Shown piece by piece: positions 36,430 to 45,191 of a DNA stretch of 62,472 bases; the first letter of the stretch is position 1; each line of letters opens with the position of its first letter. This stretch comes from Methylobacterium sp. E-066. GTDB lineage: Bacteria; Pseudomonadota; Alphaproteobacteria; Rhizobiales; Beijerinckiaceae. The stretch spans positions 1 through 62,472 of the forward strand of contig NZ_JAKSYO010000101.1 in NCBI RefSeq assembly GCF_022829635.1. Reading direction: 5' to 3'. The notes beneath the pieces were generated by a model. It worked only from the letters and a program-made list of their open reading frames with translations, did not search any database and was not told the origin of the DNA. Both the position numbers and the translations under genes were made by a program.

Positions 36430-36553
36430 CCCTCATCCTGAGGTGCCCGGCGATCGAAGATCGCTGGGCCTCGAAGGAGGGCTCCGGGAATCGCGCGACT
36501 GGCTGGAGGGCTCCTTCGAGGCCTTCGCTCCGCTTCGGCACCTCAGGATGAGG
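36430..36553. repeat. Palindromic repeat family A, copy 5
   Basis: The arms CCCTCATCCTGAGGTG (36430-36445) and CACCTCAGGATGAGG (36539-36553) are inverted. The interior carries CTCGAAGGAGGG and CTCCTTCGAG. It is the most divergent of the five copies: its core near the left arm reads CGATCGAAGATCG, a small palindrome of its own. It lies between convergent leuS and the binding-protein gene. Confidence 0.88.
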
Positions 36554-36583
36554 TGACGGGTTGGACTTGCCGCAGACCCAGCT

Positions 36584-37369
36584 CTACGGCGCCGCCAGCC
36601 CCGGATCCTGCCCGTTGCCTTCCAGGCTCCGCGCGACGAGCCCATCCGCCTTCGCCCTCGCGAGGAACTCGGCCAGAAAGGCCGCCCCCGCGTCCCGCCC
36701 CACCGGCAGGCCCATCGCCTGCGGGATGTCCATGAAATGTCCCGGCAGCAACCGCACCTCCTTGTGGGCGGCCGCGTAGGCGGACAGCGGCTGGTGGACC
36801 CCGGCGGCGACATCGAGCCCGTCCCGGGCGAAGGCCGTGACCGCCTCCGCCGAAGTCGGCGCCCGCACCAGGGTGGCGTGGCGCAGCGCCCGGGTCAGGA
36901 ACAGGTCGTAGGCGCTGCCGCGTCCCACCGAGACGCGCACCCCGTCGCGGTCCACCGCCTCCGGGGTCCGGATCGGCGAGGCGGCCGGGACGAGGTAGCT
37001 GCCGGCGATCAGCACGTAGGGCGCCGTGAAGGCGATGCCCTCGGCGCGCTGCGGATCGATCGCCAGGAAGCAGATGTCCCAGGTCCCGGACCCGGCCGAG
37101 CCCGAGACGGCGCCCGCCCCGGGGAATGTCACGAACGCCACCGGCACGCCGAGTTTCTGCGCCAGCGCCCGGGCGAGATAGACCGACACGCCCGCCGGGC
37201 CGTCAGCCCCCGACCGGGCCAGCACCGGATTGCCGAGGTTGATCGCAGCCCGCAGCCTTCCGGTGGGGGCGAGGTCGTGCAGGATCGCGGGAGAGGGCGT
37301 CATCGGGATCGTCTCCGCGCCGGCGGGAGCCGAGACCAGCAGGGCGCACAGCATGGCCGCGATTCGCAT
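36584..37369 (-). CDS. Family 3 periplasmic solute-binding protein
   Basis: A 261-residue exported protein. The signal peptide spans residues 1-19 (MRIAAMLCALLVSAPAGAE). The mature part follows the amino-acid-binding SBP_bac_3 pattern: GRLRAAINLGNPVLA, GVSVYLARALAQKLGVPVAFV, AIDPQRAEGIAFTAPYVLIAGSYLV and VDRDGVRVSVGRGSAYDLFL. No permease or ATPase gene lies next to it, so it is an orphan receptor or a sensor partner. The ligand is unknown. Confidence 0.88.
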   Translation of the reverse strand: MRIAAMLCALLVSAPAGAETIPMTPSPAILHDLAPTGRLRAAINLGNPVLARSGADGPAGVSVYLARALAQKLGVPVAFVTFPGAGAVSGSAGSGTWDICFLAIDPQRAEGIAFTAPYVLIAGSYLVPAASPIRTPEAVDRDGVRVSVGRGSAYDLFLTRALRHATLVRAPTSAEAVTAFARDGLDVAAGVHQPLSAYAAAHKEVRLLPGHFMDIPQAMGLPVGRDAGAAFLAEFLARAKADGLVARSLEGNGQDPGLAAP

Positions 37370-37425
37370 GGGCGTCTCCAACACGGTGCGGGTGCCCGCG
37401 CCGGAGGCCGGCGGAGCAGAGCCGA

Positions 37426-38181
37426 TTAACGCTGCCCCTGCTCCCGGCCTCCGCTCGCCGCGCGTCGGCGCCCCCGGGCCAGCATGTTGAGCCCCTCCAC
37501 GCCGGCCGAGAACGCCATGGCGGTGTAGATGTAGCCCTTCGGCACGTGCGCCCCAAAGCCTTCCGCGATCAGCGTCATGCCGATCATGATCAGGAAGCCC
37601 AGCGCCAGCATCACCACGGTCGGGTTGCGGGCGATGAAGGCAGAGAGTGGCTCGGCCGCGACCAGCATGACGATCACCGCCACCACCACGGCCACCATCA
37701 TCACCGGCACGTGCTCGGTCATGCCCACCGCGGTGATGATCGAGTCGATCGAGAACACGAGGTCGAGGAGCAGGATCTGGCCGATCGCCGCGCCGAACCC
37801 GATCGTGCCGCCGGTCGTCGTCCCATCGGTCTCGTCGGGATCGACGCTGTGGTGGATCTCCTTGGTGGCCTTCCACAGCAGGAACAGGCCGCCGCCGATC
37901 AGGATCAGGTCGCGCCACGAGAAATCCTGGCCCAGCACCGAGAAGACCGGCTCGGTCAGGTGCACGATGAACGCGACGGTGCCGAGCAGCCCCAGCCGCA
38001 GGACCAGGGCCAGCCCGATCCCGATGCGACGCGCCCGGGTCTGCTGGTCGGCCGGCAGCTTGTTGGTCAGGATCGAGATGAAGATCAGGTTGTCGACGCC
38101 GAGCACGACCTCCATCACCACGAGGGTCGCGAGCGCGACCCAGACGGCCGGCTGGCTGGCAAGCTGGATCAGGTCGGTCAC
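37426..38181 (-). CDS. TerC-family integral membrane protein
   Basis: A 251-residue protein with about seven transmembrane helices. Family motifs are [14 protein letters not shown] (residues 25-38) and [18 protein letters not shown], each with the conserved acidic residue in a membrane segment. TerC-like proteins are linked to metal (Mn) export or tellurite resistance. GTG 38181 overlaps the stop of the upstream lipid-kinase-like gene, so the two are co-translated. Confidence 0.93.
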   Translation of the reverse strand: MTDLIQLASQPAVWVALATLVVMEVVLGVDNLIFISILTNKLPADQQTRARRIGIGLALVLRLGLLGTVAFIVHLTEPVFSVLGQDFSWRDLILIGGGLFLLWKATKEIHHSVDPDETDGTTTGGTIGFGAAIGQILLLDLVFSIDSIITAVGMTEHVPVMMVAVVVAVIVMLVAAEPLSAFIARNPTVVMLALGFLIMIGMTLIAEGFGAHVPKGYIYTAMAFSAGVEGLNMLARGRRRAASGGREQGQR

Positions 38182-39131
38182 GGGTCGGGCGTCTCGCTGG
38201 TCGGGAACAGGCGGCTGCCGAGGGCGGTGAGGTCGAACGGGCCGGGGCGGCTCGCCGGGTCGGGGGCGAAGACCTGGAGGATCTTCGGGAACACCTTGAA
38301 ATGCGCGGGGGTATGCGTGGTCAGCTCGCCGTCGGTGTTCACCGGCCGGGGCTTGCGCGTGGAGATTGTGATCTCCTGGGTCTGGAAGGCGCGCACGTCG
38401 GCGGCGCGGCCATGCGTGCCCCGGCGCAGGGCCGGCAGGAGCGCGATCAGCCGCCACCAATGGGTGACTTCCAGGCTGTAGAAATCGAGCTTGCCGTCAT
38501 CGACCGTGGCGGTCTCCTCCACGGTCATGCCGCCGCCGTAGTGCCGGCCGTTGCCGACCGAGACCTGGATGGTCGTCACCTTCTCGACCGTGCCGTCATG
38601 CTCGATCGTCACGGTGAACGGCCGCACCCGGCGCAGCACCCGGATGGCAGCGACCGCGTAGCCCAGAACCCCCCAGGTCTTCTTGGATTCAGCCGTGAGC
38701 TCGCCCGCCAGTTCCGCCGAGAAGCCGATGCTGGCGACGTTGAAATAATAGTGGCCGTTGACCCAGCCGAGATCGACCGGCCGCGCCTCGGCCCCCGGGA
38801 TGAACCGGGCGGCGGCCAGGGGATCCAGCGGCAGGCCGAGCGAGCGGGCGAGGTCGTTGGCGGTGCCCAGCGGCAGGATCGCCAGCGGAAGCCCGCTCTC
38901 CACCAGGGCGGGCGCGGCCATGTTCATGGTGCCGTCGCCGCCACCGAGGATCACCAGGTCGACATCCTTGGCGCGTGCGCGGATTTCCTCGCGGCAATCG
39001 GTGTCCGGGGGCGGCTCCACCGGCTCGATGCCGCCGGCCCGCAGGATCCCCCGCACCTCGTCGAGGTCGAGGCCACCGTTGCGGGCCTTCGCGTTGCAGA
39101 TCAGCAGCGCCCGGCGCTGGGCAATGCTCAT
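38178..39131 (-). CDS. Diacylglycerol kinase-like lipid kinase (DAGK catalytic domain)
   Basis: A 317-residue protein with a DAGK catalytic fold: [10 protein letters not shown] near the N-terminus, [18 protein letters not shown] at about residues 57-74, [19 protein letters not shown] at about 80-98, the YFNVASIGF strand and a late NTDGEL motif. These are the marks of the YegS/BmrU/DgkB group. Substrate choice (diacylglycerol, phosphatidylglycerol or sphingoid base) is not readable. It overlaps the TerC gene by four bases. Confidence 0.93.
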   Translation of the reverse strand: MSIAQRRALLICNAKARNGGLDLDEVRGILRAGGIEPVEPPPDTDCREEIRARAKDVDLVILGGGDGTMNMAAPALVESGLPLAILPLGTANDLARSLGLPLDPLAAARFIPGAEARPVDLGWVNGHYYFNVASIGFSAELAGELTAESKKTWGVLGYAVAAIRVLRRVRPFTVTIEHDGTVEKVTTIQVSVGNGRHYGGGMTVEETATVDDGKLDFYSLEVTHWWRLIALLPALRRGTHGRAADVRAFQTQEITISTRKPRPVNTDGELTTHTPAHFKVFPKILQVFAPDPASRPGPFDLTALGSRLFPTSETPDP

Positions 39132-39409
39132 CGCGGGCTCCGATGCAGCTGTGGGGTCGCCTCGGTCTCGGGTCGGGGCACGGGAACCTCGATGCGCGGG
39201 GCGAAAGATCGCTTGAAACGGCCGACGGCCAAGATTGTCCCCACTTGGTAGCAGAACGGACGAACGCAACCCCGTCATCCACGCAATCCCCGGCTGGTGC
39301 GAACCCCACAGATCGGCAGAATCGTGGGTGCGCCCGGAACACCCGTGGAACCGCTTCGGCATGCGGGCGCGTTCTCGTCACGTCCGCCCCGGCCGCCAGG
39401 AAGGCACCG

Positions 39410-40261
39410 ATGCCCGCCACCACTCTCACCCGTGCCCTCGCCCTCGGCGTGGTCCTGCCGCTGGCCCTCGTCGGCGCCGCCTCGGCCCAGCAGCAGGGGG
39501 CGGGGTCCCAGAGTTCCTGGGTCGATCCGCCGGCCCGGAGCGCGCCGGCCGCCGCGGCCAAGGCGCAGCCGAAAGATCCGGCCGGCGATCAGGCGAAGCG
39601 GGCGGTCCCGGAGAAGGAGCCGGTCCGGCAGGCCGCCAAGCCCGAGCCCGCGGACGATGCCTTGCCCAACGACGCCTTGCCCAAGGGCGCCACGACCCGG
39701 GCCGCCGGTCCGAAGCGGGCGGCCGCCCTGGAGCGTCCGCGGGCCCGCGAAGCCCTGCGGCGCCCGGCCCCGCATCCGCGCCGGCTCGCCGACACGCCGG
39801 CCGCCGTCGCACCGGCGCCGGTCTCGGCCGCCTCCGGCGAGCGGGCTGCGGTGGCCCGGGCGCTGGCGGCGAACTACCTCGCCACCGTCTCCAGCTCGGG
39901 CGACACGATGGTCGGCACCGCGCCGCATTTCTACGGGACGCGGGTGCGCTTCTACGGGCACCCGATCACCCTGGCGGGGCTGGTGGCCGAGAAGCGCAGC
40001 TTCGTGCAGCGCTGGCCCGAGCGCCGCTACGAGCCGCGGACGATCCGCACCGCCTGCGATTCCGAGACCTGCACGATCCGCACGATCGTGGATTTCCGCA
40101 CCGCGAACCCGGATCGCGGCGCCATCTCCACCGGGGCGGCCGAGCTGATCCTGGAAGTGAGTTTCTCCGGCAACCGCCCGGTGATCGTCGGCGAGACCGG
40201 ACGGGTCCTGCACCGGAGCGTCCAGGCCGGCACCCTGGCCCCCTCGCCCGGCAAGGCGTAA
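39410..40261 (+). CDS. Exported Ala/Pro-rich hypothetical protein
   Basis: A 283-residue exported protein. The signal peptide covers residues 1-26 (LTRALALGVVLPLALVGAASAQ). A long disordered Ala/Pro/Lys region (about 30-140) precedes a compact domain (about 145-275) with YLATVSSSGDTMVGTAPHFYG, VRFYGHPITLAGLVAEKRSFVQRWPERRYEPR and ACDSETCTIRTIVDFRTANP. The last domain resembles tail regions of peptidase- or caspase-like periplasmic proteins of Rhizobiales. No catalytic part is present and no function is claimed. A purine-rich site (AGGAAGG) precedes ATG 39410. Confidence 0.7.
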   Translation: MPATTLTRALALGVVLPLALVGAASAQQQGAGSQSSWVDPPARSAPAAAAKAQPKDPAGDQAKRAVPEKEPVRQAAKPEPADDALPNDALPKGATTRAAGPKRAAALERPRAREALRRPAPHPRRLADTPAAVAPAPVSAASGERAAVARALAANYLATVSSSGDTMVGTAPHFYGTRVRFYGHPITLAGLVAEKRSFVQRWPERRYEPRTIRTACDSETCTIRTIVDFRTANPDRGAISTGAAELILEVSFSGNRPVIVGETGRVLHRSVQAGTLAPSPGKA

Positions 40262-40303
40262 AGCGGCGTCCGTGCGGCGCACGGTGAGGCCGGGATCGGG
40301 TTT

Positions 40304-41554
40304 ATGACGTCTTCAACGGTGGCGGCGGAACAGGAAGCGGCGCCGGCGCGTCCGGCGCTCGACGATCCGGAGCGCGCCGCCCTCCGCGAGGCGATCCGGG
40401 CGGCGGTCGCTCGGGCGCGGCCGCGCCCGGTGGCTGTGCGGACCCTCGAACTGATGGCCGAGGCCGCGATCGTGCCCGGGGCGTACGGCTACCGGGTGCT
40501 CGATCGCCACGGCGTCCCGCGCCTGCGCCCGGGGACCTCCGAGCCGATGACGCTCGCCGACTTCGTGGCGGAGCTGCAGGCGCGGCATCCGGCCCTGTTC
40601 CTGCCGCCGGAGCCCCAGCCTGCCGCCGCCCCCGAGGAGCCCAAAGATTCCCCGATCCTGACCGGCGCCTACGAGATGAAGGCCGCCACCGCCCGCTTCG
40701 TCGAGACCCAGTCCGAGCGGGCCCGGTCGCTCGCCGAGCGCTCCTCCGTGCAGGGGCGGGCGCTGGCCCAGAACGCGGCCGGCCGGTTCGCCACCCTGCG
40801 GACCGGCTTGCGGAGCCGGTTCGGTCGCCGGCCCGACGCCGCTGCGCCCGGCCCGGATCCGGTCTCGGCGTGGAACGACGGTCCGGGGCGGCTCGGCGAG
40901 GCGGTGCGCGACAGCCTGCCCCATCTGCGCGACCGGCTCGGCCTCGGCGGCGGCGACGAGGGCGGCCGCCGGCATCGGCGCTGGCTCATGGGTGCGAGCG
41001 CGGCCGCCCTGGTGGCTGTGGTCGCGGCCGGGCTGGTCCTGGCCGGCCGCGAGCCCGAATCCACGCGTCCTGCAACCACCCAGCCGGCGCCGCCCCAGGT
41101 CGCCAACGCACCGACCACGGCTCCGGCGAACCCTCCGGCGGCCCCATCCGCGGCGACTCAGGCCACAGCCCCCGACACGGTGACGCCCCCGCCCGAGACC
41201 GGCGGCGATCCGGAGCCCGACACGCCGCCGCCCGCGGCCAATGCCATCACCGGGCAGGCCCAGGTGATCGACACCGCGACCCTGAAGGTCGCCGGCAAGG
41301 TCGTGCGCCTGTTCGGCGTCGAGTGGGTGCGCGGCGGCCAGGCCGAGGAGCTGACCCGCTATATCGGCGGTCGCTCGGTGACCTGCCAGCCGGCGCCGGG
41401 CAGCGAGACCATGAACTGCTTGGTGAACGGGCGCGACCTCTCCGAGGTCGTGCTGTTCAACGGCGGCGGCCGGGCCTCCCCCGAGGCGAGCCCCGAACTC
41501 GTGGCCGCCGAGGATCACGCCCGCAGCGAGCGGCTCGGCGTCTGGAAGCGCTAG
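40304..41554 (+). CDS. Membrane-anchored protein with a C-terminal SNase-like domain
   Basis: A 416-residue protein. The N-terminal cytosolic part (1-225) contains an alpha-helical region with SAxxxA-type repeats. One transmembrane helix (about 230-250, GASAAALVAVVAAGLVLAG) follows RRHRRW, so the N-terminus is inside. A Pro/Thr-rich periplasmic linker (about 250-315) leads to a C-terminal TNase/SNase-fold domain: GQAQVIDTATLKVAGKVVRLFGVEW. The Arg and Glu residues of active nucleases are not evident, so it may be a binding domain. It follows the previous gene by 42 bases. Confidence 0.72.
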   Translation: MTSSTVAAEQEAAPARPALDDPERAALREAIRAAVARARPRPVAVRTLELMAEAAIVPGAYGYRVLDRHGVPRLRPGTSEPMTLADFVAELQARHPALFLPPEPQPAAAPEEPKDSPILTGAYEMKAATARFVETQSERARSLAERSSVQGRALAQNAAGRFATLRTGLRSRFGRRPDAAAPGPDPVSAWNDGPGRLGEAVRDSLPHLRDRLGLGGGDEGGRRHRRWLMGASAAALVAVVAAGLVLAGREPESTRPATTQPAPPQVANAPTTAPANPPAAPSAATQATAPDTVTPPPETGGDPEPDTPPPAANAITGQAQVIDTATLKVAGKVVRLFGVEWVRGGQAEELTRYIGGRSVTCQPAPGSETMNCLVNGRDLSEVVLFNGGGRASPEASPELVAAEDHARSERLGVWKR

Positions 41555-41598
41555 GGCGCTTGCCGCCGAAGGGGATGCCGGTTTGGCGACGCGCTTTC

Positions 41599-41646
41599 GC
41601 AGGGCTCTGCCCTGCACCCGCAAAAGGTCGACGACCTTTTAAAACC
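41599..41646. repeat. Hairpin repeat family B, copy 3
   Basis: GCAGGGCTCTGCCCTGC (hairpin), ACCCGC and AAAAGGTCGACGACCTTTT (hairpin) followed by AAAACC. It has the same orientation as copy 2. It lies between the SNase-like gene and galM. Confidence 0.85.
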
Positions 41647-41674
41647 GGGACGTTGCCGAGAGCGGGGAGGGGAC

Positions 41675-42715
41675 ATGCCGGCTGAAATCTTCGGGCGCAC
41701 CGCGGACGGTCAGGTGGTCACCCGGCACCTGCTGGCCCGGGGGAGCCTGCGCGTCCACATCATCGATTTCGGCGCGGTGATCACGGCGATCGAGGTGCCC
41801 GACCGGGCTGGCCGCAGCGGCAATGTCGTCCTCGGGCTCGAAAGCCTCGCGGGCTACGAGACCGTGAGCCCGAGCTTCGGCGCCATAGTCGGGCGCTACG
41901 CCAACCGCATCGCGGGCGGGCGCTTCGGCCTCGACGGCCAGACCTATCGGCTACCGGTGAACGAGGCCCCCAACACCCTGCATGGCGGCGACCGGAATTT
42001 CGGAAAACATCTCTGGCACGTGGAGGCGGCCGACGGCACGAGCCTCGCTCTGGGCCGCCGCTCCCCCGACGGCGAGGAAGGGTTTCCCGGCAACCTCGAC
42101 GTCCGCGTGCGCTACAGCCTGCCCGAGGACGGGCTGCTGCGCCTCGATTACGAGGCGGTGACCGACCAGCCGACGATCCTGAACCTCACCAATCACAGCT
42201 ACTTCAACCTGGCCGGGGAGGGGACCGGCAGCGTCCTCGACCACGCGGTCCAGATCGAGGCCGACGCGTTCACCCCTACGGACGCGACCCAAATCCCCAC
42301 CGGCGAGATCCGGCCGGTCACCGGCACCCCGTTCGATTTCCGCACCCCGCACGCGCTGGGCGAGCGCATCCGGGTCGGCGACCCGCAGCTCGCCTTCGCC
42401 AAGGGCTACGACCACACCTTCGTGCTGCGCGGTCCCCCCGGAACCCTGCGCCCGGCCGCGACCTGCATCGATCCGGGCAGCGGCCGCCGGCTCGACGTGG
42501 CGACCACGCAGCCGGCTTTGCAGCTCTACACCGGCAACAACCTGGACGGCACGCTGATCGGCCCCTCCGGTCGGATCTACCGCTCCGGCGACGGTGTCTG
42601 CTTCGAGACGCAAGGATTCCCGGACGCCCCGAACCAGCCGGGCTTTCCCTCCGCGGTTCTGCGGCCGGGCGAGGTGTTTCGGGCGGTCACGACGTTCCGG
42701 TTCTCGGTGGCGTGA
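41675..42715 (+). CDS. galM: Aldose 1-epimerase (mutarotase)
   Basis: A 346-residue cytosolic enzyme interconverting alpha and beta anomers of hexoses. Motifs: GAIVGRYANRIAGGRF (with the sugar-binding Arg/Asn), NTLHGG at about residue 103, TNHSYFNLAG (catalytic His at about 171), the KGYDHTFVLRG segment (Asp) and CFETQGFPDAPNQPGFPS (catalytic Glu near residue 312). All active-site elements are present. No other galactose genes adjoin. Confidence 0.96.
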   Translation: MPAEIFGRTADGQVVTRHLLARGSLRVHIIDFGAVITAIEVPDRAGRSGNVVLGLESLAGYETVSPSFGAIVGRYANRIAGGRFGLDGQTYRLPVNEAPNTLHGGDRNFGKHLWHVEAADGTSLALGRRSPDGEEGFPGNLDVRVRYSLPEDGLLRLDYEAVTDQPTILNLTNHSYFNLAGEGTGSVLDHAVQIEADAFTPTDATQIPTGEIRPVTGTPFDFRTPHALGERIRVGDPQLAFAKGYDHTFVLRGPPGTLRPAATCIDPGSGRRLDVATTQPALQLYTGNNLDGTLIGPSGRIYRSGDGVCFETQGFPDAPNQPGFPSAVLRPGEVFRAVTTFRFSVA

Positions 42716-42729
42716 GGGCGGACGGCGCA

Positions 42730-43161
42730 TTACCCCGCCGATTCATTCAGGATCGGAGCGAGCGCCCGGAAGCCGACCCAGCCCCAGTAGACCCGGTGAT
42801 GGGCGATGAGCCCGGCCGCGAGGTCCATCACTTCGACGAGATCGACCTGGTCGCCCTCCGGCGTGGCGCGCGGATATTCCCAGGTGAGCTGGCGGCCGTC
42901 GGAAAAGACCGTGCCGGTGCGGTACCAGCGGCCGAGCGCGCTGCCGGGCTTGCGCAACGATGCGTCGAAGAAAAGCTGGATCGCGGGTTTGCCGGTCAGG
43001 ATTCCGGATGCATCGATCCCCGATTCGGCCAGGACCAGCGGGCTCTCCAGGATGGAATCTTCGGCATAGAGCGCCATCAGGCCATCGATGTCGCGGTTGA
43101 GCACGGTCTCGTGCCAGCGCTCGTAGATGTGGCGGATGTCGGCCTCGGGCGTCTCGGTCAT
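42730..43161 (-). CDS. SnoaL/NTF2-like protein
   Basis: A 143-residue soluble protein with the cone-shaped SnoaL/NTF2 fold signature: RHIYERWHETVLNRDIDGLMALYAEDSILESP at the N-terminus and strands ending VMDLAAGLIAHHRVYWGW. Such proteins are ketosteroid-isomerase-like, and their ligands vary. It is divergent from the ArsR-type regulator at 43288, across a perfect inverted repeat, which suggests that the regulator controls it. Confidence 0.85.
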   Translation of the reverse strand: MTETPEADIRHIYERWHETVLNRDIDGLMALYAEDSILESPLVLAESGIDASGILTGKPAIQLFFDASLRKPGSALGRWYRTGTVFSDGRQLTWEYPRATPEGDQVDLVEVMDLAAGLIAHHRVYWGWVGFRALAPILNESAG

Positions 43162-43212
43162 GGCAACCTCGGATCGGATGCGATGACCGGGACCCTAGCG
43201 GTGGGGCGAGGC

Positions 43213-43242
43213 CGGATGCTTCGATACGTGTCGAAGCATCCG
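43213..43242. promoter_or_regulatory. 12-bp inverted repeat operator
   Basis: CGGATGCTTCGA (43213-43224) and TCGAAGCATCCG (43231-43242) are perfect inverted arms around TACGTG. The element lies between divergent genes, 52 bases upstream of the SnoaL-like start and 46 upstream of the regulator start. It is the likely binding site of the ArsR-type dimer. Confidence 0.7.
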
Positions 43243-43287
43243 TACCGCTTCGATGGCATGGTGGGCCGGCTTCGCAGGAGATCGCCC

Positions 43288-43980
43288 ATGAATCCGCAAC
43301 CAAGCCTCGCCACGGCGGCGTTCCTGATCGCGGATCCGGCGCGGTCCGTGATGCTGATGCATCTGCTCGATGGAAAGGCGCGGCCCGCCGGCGAGCTGGC
43401 GTTTGCCGCCGGCGTGACCGCGCAGACCGCGAGCTCGCATCTCGGCAAGCTTTTGGCGGGCGGCCTCCTGGCGGTCGAGACCGAGGGGCGCCACCGCTAT
43501 TATCGCCTGGCCGGCCCGCAGGTCGCCCTGGCGCTGGAGACGCTCGCGGCGATCGGCCCGGCAGCGCCCGCCCGGTCGAAACCCTTGAGCCGGGAGGCAC
43601 GCGAGCTGCGGTTCGCGCGCTGCTGCTACGATCACTTGGCCGGCCACCTGGGTGTGGCCGTCACGGGCGCCTTGCAGGCGCGCGGCTATCTCGCGCCGGC
43701 CGAGGGCAAGCGCTTCGCAGTGCCCCCGGCCGGCATCGCGTGGTTCGCTGGCCTCGGCCTGGAGGTCGACCGGCTGAAGCCGGGCCGGCATGGGCTGGCC
43801 CGGCAATGCCTCGATTGGACCGAGCGTGAGCATCACCTCGCCGGCCCGCTGGGCGTCCAGCTGATGAGCCTGTTCTGCGCGAAAGGCTGGCTGCGCCGCT
43901 CCGGGACGACGCGCGCCGTGCAGGTCACGCCGCCGGGCTGGATTGGCCTGAAACGGGAACTCGGCCTCGATCCGGTCTGA
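43288..43980 (+). CDS. ArsR-type winged-helix transcription regulator
   Basis: A 230-residue regulator. The N-terminal winged helix (about residues 5-80) has ADPARSVMLMHLLDGKARPAGELAFAAGVTAQTASSHLGKLLAGGLL and a wing with EGRHRYYRL. The C-terminal 150 residues (CCYDHLAGHLGVAVTGAL...) form an extension seen in a larger ArsR subgroup that senses organic ligands rather than metals; no Cys metal box such as ELCVCDL is present. ATG 43288 follows AGGAG by seven bases. It probably represses itself and the divergent SnoaL-like gene. Confidence 0.87.
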   Translation: MNPQPSLATAAFLIADPARSVMLMHLLDGKARPAGELAFAAGVTAQTASSHLGKLLAGGLLAVETEGRHRYYRLAGPQVALALETLAAIGPAAPARSKPLSREARELRFARCCYDHLAGHLGVAVTGALQARGYLAPAEGKRFAVPPAGIAWFAGLGLEVDRLKPGRHGLARQCLDWTEREHHLAGPLGVQLMSLFCAKGWLRRSGTTRAVQVTPPGWIGLKRELGLDPV

Positions 43981-43992
43981 GGCGCGCCCGGC

Positions 43993-44751
43993 TCAGGCCG
44001 CGAGAACCAGCTCCTCGTCCGCCTCCCGCTTGACCGGAACGGCGACCGCCGGGGCGGAGGGTTTCGGGCGCCAGGTCTCGCCGAGCGCCAGCAGCGCGGC
44101 CTTGACCGCTTCGAGCTGCGAGGGCTCGCCCTCGGCCATGCCCTCGGCGGCGGCCACCTCCTTCAGGTACTCGTCCCAGGCCCAGCGCCGGAGGATCTCG
44201 CGCTTGCCCTCGCGGAGCAGCCGCGGGTGGTCCAGCACGGCGGCCGGCGTGGCGAAGACCGCGGCTGGGTTGATCAGGGCCCGTTCCAGCTCCGGCCCGT
44301 CCGGGAAGCTCGGCGGCGCGGTTGGCGCCTGTTTCCGGCCGAGCACCACGCGGAGCGGCGGCCGTCCGGGTCGCCGCCGCTCATCCGAGCGCGCCGCGCC
44401 GACAGGACGCGTGCGGGGCACGCCGGCGGGCTCCGGTTCCACGCTGTACGCAAGGCCCTGGCGCTCGGCATACGCGATGGCCTGCGCCCGGGTTGGGAAG
44501 GTGAGCCGCACATCCGTGGCGAGCGGATCGCCGCCGCCGGTCCAGCCCATCAGGGGCTCGATCTCGGGGGGCGTCTCGCGCGCGAAGGTGAGGACCCACG
44601 TGCCCTCCCGAGCGCGGCCGGCGGTGTCCACGGGCCGCGTCTGGCGCCGGATCAGGGCTCTTCGGCCGGCGAGCCACGGGGCGGCAGCGACGAAGGCGGG
44701 GGGATTGTTGTGTCCGATGCCGATGGTGCGATCCTGGATGGTCGTCTGCAT
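43993..44751 (-). CDS. NDUFS4-like domain protein with a C-terminal stress-locus domain
   Basis: A 252-residue soluble protein. Residues about 50-105 (WVLTFARETPPEIEPLMGWTGGGDP, LTFPTRAQAIAYAERQGLAYSV) match the NDUFS4 (ETC complex I 18 kDa accessory subunit) family: W-x-F, LMGWTG and AxxYAxxxG-Y. Residues about 165-215 (ALINPAAVFATPAAVLDHPRLL, KREILRRWAWDEYLKEV) match the domain of the protein encoded at 45192. The rest is a Pro/Arg linker. It has no nuo gene neighbours and lies with heat-shock genes, so a repair or stress role is more likely than assembly of complex I. Confidence 0.72.
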   Translation of the reverse strand: MQTTIQDRTIGIGHNNPPAFVAAAPWLAGRRALIRRQTRPVDTAGRAREGTWVLTFARETPPEIEPLMGWTGGGDPLATDVRLTFPTRAQAIAYAERQGLAYSVEPEPAGVPRTRPVGAARSDERRRPGRPPLRVVLGRKQAPTAPPSFPDGPELERALINPAAVFATPAAVLDHPRLLREGKREILRRWAWDEYLKEVAAAEGMAEGEPSQLEAVKAALLALGETWRPKPSAPAVAVPVKREADEELVLAA

Positions 44752-44821
44752 GGTTGCCTCCTTGGAGCTTGGCCCGACGGCGTGGCCGTCGAGCCGACTC
44801 GACAGGGGTGATGCGACGCGC

Positions 44822-45175
44822 TCAGGCGTTCAGCAGCCCGAGGCGTGCGGCGGATTGGACGCCGAAGCTCGCCGCGAAGGCGAGGAGGGCGGCGTCCCAG
44901 GCGGTGAGGTGCGTGGCGTTGGCCGGCGGCCCGGCCCGGGTGATCGCGGCGCCGAGCCAGACGAAGCCCGACAGGCTCAGCAGCCCCGCCAGCACCCAGG
45001 GCATGGCCGGGGCCGGGCTCAAGGCCGCCAAGGCGAGGCAGAGGGCAGCGGACGCGATCCAGCCGGTGAGGGTGGACCAGCTCTCCCGCTCCACCGCCTC
45101 GGCCGGCGGTCCGGTCCGGCTGCGCCGGAGCCGGCTCGACCACCGATAGCGGTCCTTCAAGTCGAAGGTCGTCAT
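44822..45175 (-). CDS. Small two- to three-helix membrane protein
   Basis: A 117-residue protein with a hydrophilic N-terminus (about 30 residues, Arg-rich: YRWSSRLRRSRTG) and hydrophobic helices near residues 38-57, 60-78 and 90-110. No family was recognised. It lies between the NDUFS4-like gene and the 45192 gene, all on the minus strand with small gaps, consistent with an operon. Confidence 0.65.
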   Translation of the reverse strand: MTTFDLKDRYRWSSRLRRSRTGPPAEAVERESWSTLTGWIASAALCLALAALSPAPAMPWVLAGLLSLSGFVWLGAAITRAGPPANATHLTAWDAALLAFAASFGVQSAARLGLLNA

Positions 45176-45191
45176 CGTTTCCCTCCCGGCT

